8,437 nt of DNA from an uncultured Ruminococcus sp. (GTDB taxonomy: Bacteria; Bacillota; Clostridia; Oscillospirales; Acutalibacteraceae). Numbering within the stretch: position 1 is the first letter of the stretch; each line of letters opens with the position of its first letter. This document shows positions 5,672 to 8,437 of the stretch, one piece after another. A model generated the notes under the pieces. It was not told the DNA's origin, searched no databases, and was given only the letters and a program-made list of their open reading frames with translations. Made by a program: the position numbers and the translations under genes. The stretch spans positions 1-8,437 of the forward strand of contig CADBRK010000246.1 of the NCBI GenBank assembly GCA_902797065.1, given 5' to 3'.

Positions 5672-5905
5672 CAGACCGTGCAAAAACGTGGTTGAAACAA
5701 CAATTAATTATACTCCCACCGTCACGTGAACGCTAAAGCGTTCACGTGCCACCTCCCTCACGAGGGAGGCAATAAAACCGCATAAAATGCGGTAAAATTC
5801 AGGCTCATTCAACGAGGGAGCTGTCAGCTGTGCTGACTGAGGGAGGGTAGCAAGATAGGACGGATAAGCCGTTTTAACGTTCTATCTGACTTTTTGCACG
5901 GTCTG
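5672..5905. mobile_element. MITE-like palindromic element, copy 2
   Basis: This 234-bp non-coding element is homologous to 88-322. Its terminal inverted repeats are perfect over 15 bp (CAGACCGTGCAAAAA at 5672-5686, TTTTTGCACGGTCTG at 5891-5905), extendable to 18 bp with one mismatch. Internal hairpins are CACGTGAACGC/GCGTTCACGTG with a TAAA loop (5723-5748), CCTCCCTC...GAGGGAGG (5752-5769), CCGCAT/ATGCGG, GTCAGC/GCTGAC (5823-5837) and GATAGGACG/CGTTCTATC (5854-5886, one G-U). The better-preserved ends suggest it is the younger copy. It lies between two converging genes, after the pduL operon terminator and 26 bp from the sbcC stop. It could help end sbcC transcription, since its hairpins follow that gene. 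Confidence 0.72.
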
Positions 5906-5931
5906 AATGAGAAATGTGTAACGGAAAAATC

Positions 5932-8437
5932 TTACCCGATAACCTCGACATTGCTGCCGTTGTCTCTGTCTTTTGTTACAACGATCTGCTTGTCGATCTT
6001 CTTTTTCAGGTCGCTTACGTGAGATATAATTCCGATAAGTCTGCCTTTGTGCGAACCGTCGGATTCGCCCGTCAGCTCCATGAGCATTCTCAGCGCGCTT
6101 TGAAGCGACTCGTCGTCAAGCGAGCCGAAGCCCTCGTCAACGAACATGGTGTCAAGCGTTATGCCGCCCTGTGAATGCTGTATTTCGTCGGAAAGCCCGA
6201 GCGCAAGAGCAAGGCTTGCTTTGAACGACTCGCCGCCCGATAGTGAAGAAACGGGTCTGGTGGTTTCGTTGTAGTGGTCGATGACGTCAAGGTCAAGACC
6301 TGTCTGATTAGTCTTTTTCAGCGCTTTATCTCTGCGTATGAGTTCGTACTGTCCGTTTGTCATGGCCGAAAGCCTTATATTTGCGAAGTCGATTATCTTG
6401 TCGAAATACATTGCCTGAACGTATGTTTCGAGCCTGATCTTGCCTGCGTCGGAGCCTTGTGCTGATTTTGCATTTATGGCACGGTTAAGCTCTTCTATCA
6501 TGGTGAATCTATTTCTCAGCTGATCCTCTCTCTTCGACTCAACAGCCAAAGACGTGCGAAGCTGAGTGTTGTTTTTTATACGGACTTTGATTCCGGTGTG
6601 CTTCTGATCGAGTGTTTTCTGCTCTAACTCTATCTCGGCGAGGATCTGCTCCTGTTCGTCCAAATCGAGCAGATATGATTCGTCGAAGCTTTCTCTCAGC
6701 TGTCTGATCTTGCCGCCGAGCGTGTTGATCACGTCCGAAATGCCCTGTACATCTTGAGCGAGTGCTTTAAGCTTGCTGTCGTGCTGTGAGATAAGGCTGT
6801 TGTTCAGCGAGATAATCTCTTCTGCTTCTGCTTTTGTATTGTGCGTAAGTTTTTCTCTGAGTTTGCCGTATTCCTTGTCGGAATGCTCTTTTTTGGCGGT
6901 GTATGCAGTCAGCTTGTTATTTGCGTCGCCGATACCTTTTTCGCATTCCCTGACAGCATTCTCCAAGTCTTTGACTTTCTTCTCGAGAGTGGCTTTTACT
7001 TCGATCATGCTCTTCACTGTGTTGATGTCATTATTCATCGACTCAATGCGGTCACGTGTATTTTTGAGATCCTCGCTTATCATGAGCGGGGCATTCTGCA
7101 TGTTGAAATCTTCCCCGAAACGTTCACGCCCTTTTTCAATGAATGTATGTATAAGGTTTCCAAGCTCGGTGCGCTGATCTTCGCATTCCAGATAAGCCTC
7201 ATTGAATCTGTGCAGACTGTCGTCGGCGTCTTCTGAAGATGGTTCGCTTTCGTTGCGGATTATCGTAAAGCTGTCGTCCGTATTATGTGTTATATCCAGC
7301 TTTGCGCAGTTCTGCGGCGCAGTTACGGCAATAAACTCTGTGTACGCTTTTTTGAAGTTCTCCGATCTTTCTTCCAGTTTTGCGATGTTCTCCGAAAGTT
7401 CGCTGTTATTCTTTAGTTCTGCTTCTATTGTCTTTTTATCTTCGGCGATTTCGCCGGAAAGGGTGTCTCTGAGAAGCTTATCGTCTTTTGCTGTCTGTAA
7501 TTCTTTTTTGCATTCGATAAGTTCGCTGTCGAGTGCGGCGGTCTTTGATGAGACAAAGGAATCAAACATTTCAAATGTGTATTCCTCGCCGAACAGTTCT
7601 TTTGCGGAGTTGTTCAATGCAGCAAGCTGTGAATTATATGTTGCCTGCAAAGTTCCTATATTTTTTTCGCATTCGGTACGCTCGGCTTCCGCTTTGTCTG
7701 CCGCTGATTTAAGGCTGTCTACCGTACTCTTGTCGGGCGCATGATCGGGCAGAATTGCTATCTTCGGGTGAGAGAGCGAACCGCACACGGGGCAGGGCAT
7801 ATTCTCTTTAAGGCTTTCCTTTGCAAGCAGACCTGCCTGATTGCCGAGAAACAGATTATATGCGGCGCTGTGCTCGTTATTTGCTTGAAGCGCCCTTTCG
7901 GTACACTCTGCGAGCCGGGCTGCTTCGGCTGATATTGTTTCTGAAAGGCTGTCAAGTTCTTTCTTGCCTTTCCGAATATCTCCGATGTCTTTCTGCCGGG
8001 CGGTGATCTCTTTCAGGCGGGTTTCTGCCTTGATAACTCTCTCGCCTGCGTCCTCAAGTGCGTTAAACCGAAATTGCTTTTCTGCAAGCTGTGTTTCTTT
8101 GGCGGCTGTCTGCTGCTGCATGAGCGAAAGCATTGTCTTTTGATATTCCGTAAACCCAGCGTATTTACCTGCATAGCGAGCCTTGGCTTCGGCGCAGCGA
8201 TCAAGTTCTGTTATAAAAGTATCCTTTGATCTGTCGAGGGCTTTCTCGCTTTCGCCGATCTTGTTATATCCGGCTGTGAGGTCAATCAAGCTTTTTTCTT
8301 CTGCAGAAAGTTTCTCGGATTCGCCCCGGAGTGCTTCAAGCTTAACGTCGAGACCTTTCAATTCTTCGCTGTCAAGCTCGGTTTGAGAGGCATTGAGCTT
8401 TTGTTCGTTTTCTTTTTTCTCCTGCGTGAGCGTTTCA
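5932..8437 (-). CDS. sbcC: SbcC/Rad50-type exonuclease subunit, 5' end outside window
   Basis: This is the ATPase subunit of the SbcCD nuclease, which cuts DNA hairpins and protein-blocked ends. The frame stays open to the right edge, so the N-terminal Walker A half is missing from view; about 834 residues are visible. A TTG at 8361 is an internal codon, not a start: the upstream sequence continues the same heptad-rich coiled coil. The zinc hook CPVC is at 7783-7794, with coiled-coil arms on both sides. Near the C-terminus, RLETYVQAMYFDKIID precedes the signature SGGE (6229-6240), then Walker B FVDEGFGSLD (codons about 6117-6146) and the switch histidine in ISHV (about 6019). It ends with TAA at 5932-5934. 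The descending arm is interrupted near 7216-7329 by a non-heptad stretch. The partner gene sbcD usually lies just upstream, here beyond the right edge. Confidence 0.93.
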   Translation of the reverse strand, partial: ETLTQEKKENEQKLNASQTELDSEELKGLDVKLEALRGESEKLSAEEKSLIDLTAGYNKIGESEKALDRSKDTFITELDRCAEAKARYAGKYAGFTEYQKTMLSLMQQQTAAKETQLAEKQFRFNALEDAGERVIKAETRLKEITARQKDIGDIRKGKKELDSLSETISAEAARLAECTERALQANNEHSAAYNLFLGNQAGLLAKESLKENMPCPVCGSLSHPKIAILPDHAPDKSTVDSLKSAADKAEAERTECEKNIGTLQATYNSQLAALNNSAKELFGEEYTFEMFDSFVSSKTAALDSELIECKKELQTAKDDKLLRDTLSGEIAEDKKTIEAELKNNSELSENIAKLEERSENFKKAYTEFIAVTAPQNCAKLDITHNTDDSFTIIRNESEPSSEDADDSLHRFNEAYLECEDQRTELGNLIHTFIEKGRERFGEDFNMQNAPLMISEDLKNTRDRIESMNNDINTVKSMIEVKATLEKKVKDLENAVRECEKGIGDANNKLTAYTAKKEHSDKEYGKLREKLTHNTKAEAEEIISLNNSLISQHDSKLKALAQDVQGISDVINTLGGKIRQLRESFDESYLLDLDEQEQILAEIELEQKTLDQKHTGIKVRIKNNTQLRTSLAVESKREDQLRNRFTMIEELNRAINAKSAQGSDAGKIRLETYVQAMYFDKIIDFANIRLSAMTNGQYELIRRDKALKKTNQTGLDLDVIDHYNETTRPVSSLSGGESFKASLALALGLSDEIQHSQGGITLDTMFVDEGFGSLDDESLQSALRMLMELTGESDGSHKGRLIGIISHVSDLKKKIDKQIVVTKDRDNGSNVEVIG

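Noticed and set aside
5906..5911. AATGAG as a target-site duplication of MITE copy 2 (also at 5662-5667)
   Set aside because: It is not directly adjacent to the left inverted repeat and belongs to a heptamer array, so the match is expected without insertion. Copy 1 shows nothing equivalent.
8361..8361. Apparent start of the sbcC frame
   Set aside because: The codon is TTG within an open frame that continues to the window edge with coiled-coil sequence, and the N-terminal ATPase half is still missing.

Overview
The window looks like chromosomal DNA of a gut or rumen Clostridia bacterium, most likely a Ruminococcus-like member of the Oscillospiraceae. The basis is the gene families present (MutS-like ATPase without a mismatch-recognition domain, family 4 uracil-DNA glycosylase, PduL, a DUF4097-like protein, SbcC), the Firmicutes-type signals (strong GGAGG ribosome sites, sigma-70-like promoters) and the structured CTCCCTC/GAGGGAG intergenic repeats, which I remember as common in such genomes. 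No species assignment is possible from sequence alone.

Layout. 1-955 has no convincing intact gene and is a mosaic of repeats: the end of one structured repeat (1-71), a MITE-like palindromic element (88-322), a heptamer repeat (323-336), an array of eight 11-bp units (396-483), a 14-bp TG/CA hairpin (509-541), a second copy of the first repeat (591-662, probably starting near 561), a possible reading-frame remnant (680-769) and the mutS-like promoter and leader. 956-2650 (+) encodes a 564-residue MutS-like ATPase. It converges on a two-gene minus-strand operon: a family 4 uracil-DNA glycosylase (4100-3513) followed by a membrane-anchored ankyrin-like protein (3509-2697). A 177-bp divergent region (4101-4277) carries one promoter for each side. 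On the plus strand follow pduL (4278-4850) and, 2 bp later, a membrane-anchored DUF4097-like protein (4853-5590), closed by a terminator. A second copy of the MITE-like element (5672-5905) fills the gap to sbcC, which runs on the minus strand from beyond the right edge to 5932 and lacks its N-terminal part here.

How the genes fit together. Three of the six genes belong to DNA maintenance families: the MutS-like ATPase, the uracil-DNA glycosylase and SbcC. They are in separate transcription units and nothing shows that they form one system. PduL would interconvert acyl-CoA and acyl-phosphate; there is no shell gene or targeting peptide in view, so cytosolic acetyl-phosphate metabolism is more likely than a microcompartment. 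The ankyrin-like and DUF4097-like proteins are membrane-anchored and of unknown role. I see no complete new defence or mobile system. The most unusual material is the repeat mosaic, especially the two-copy palindromic element with terminal inverted repeats, and the hairpins whose arms changed while pairing was kept.
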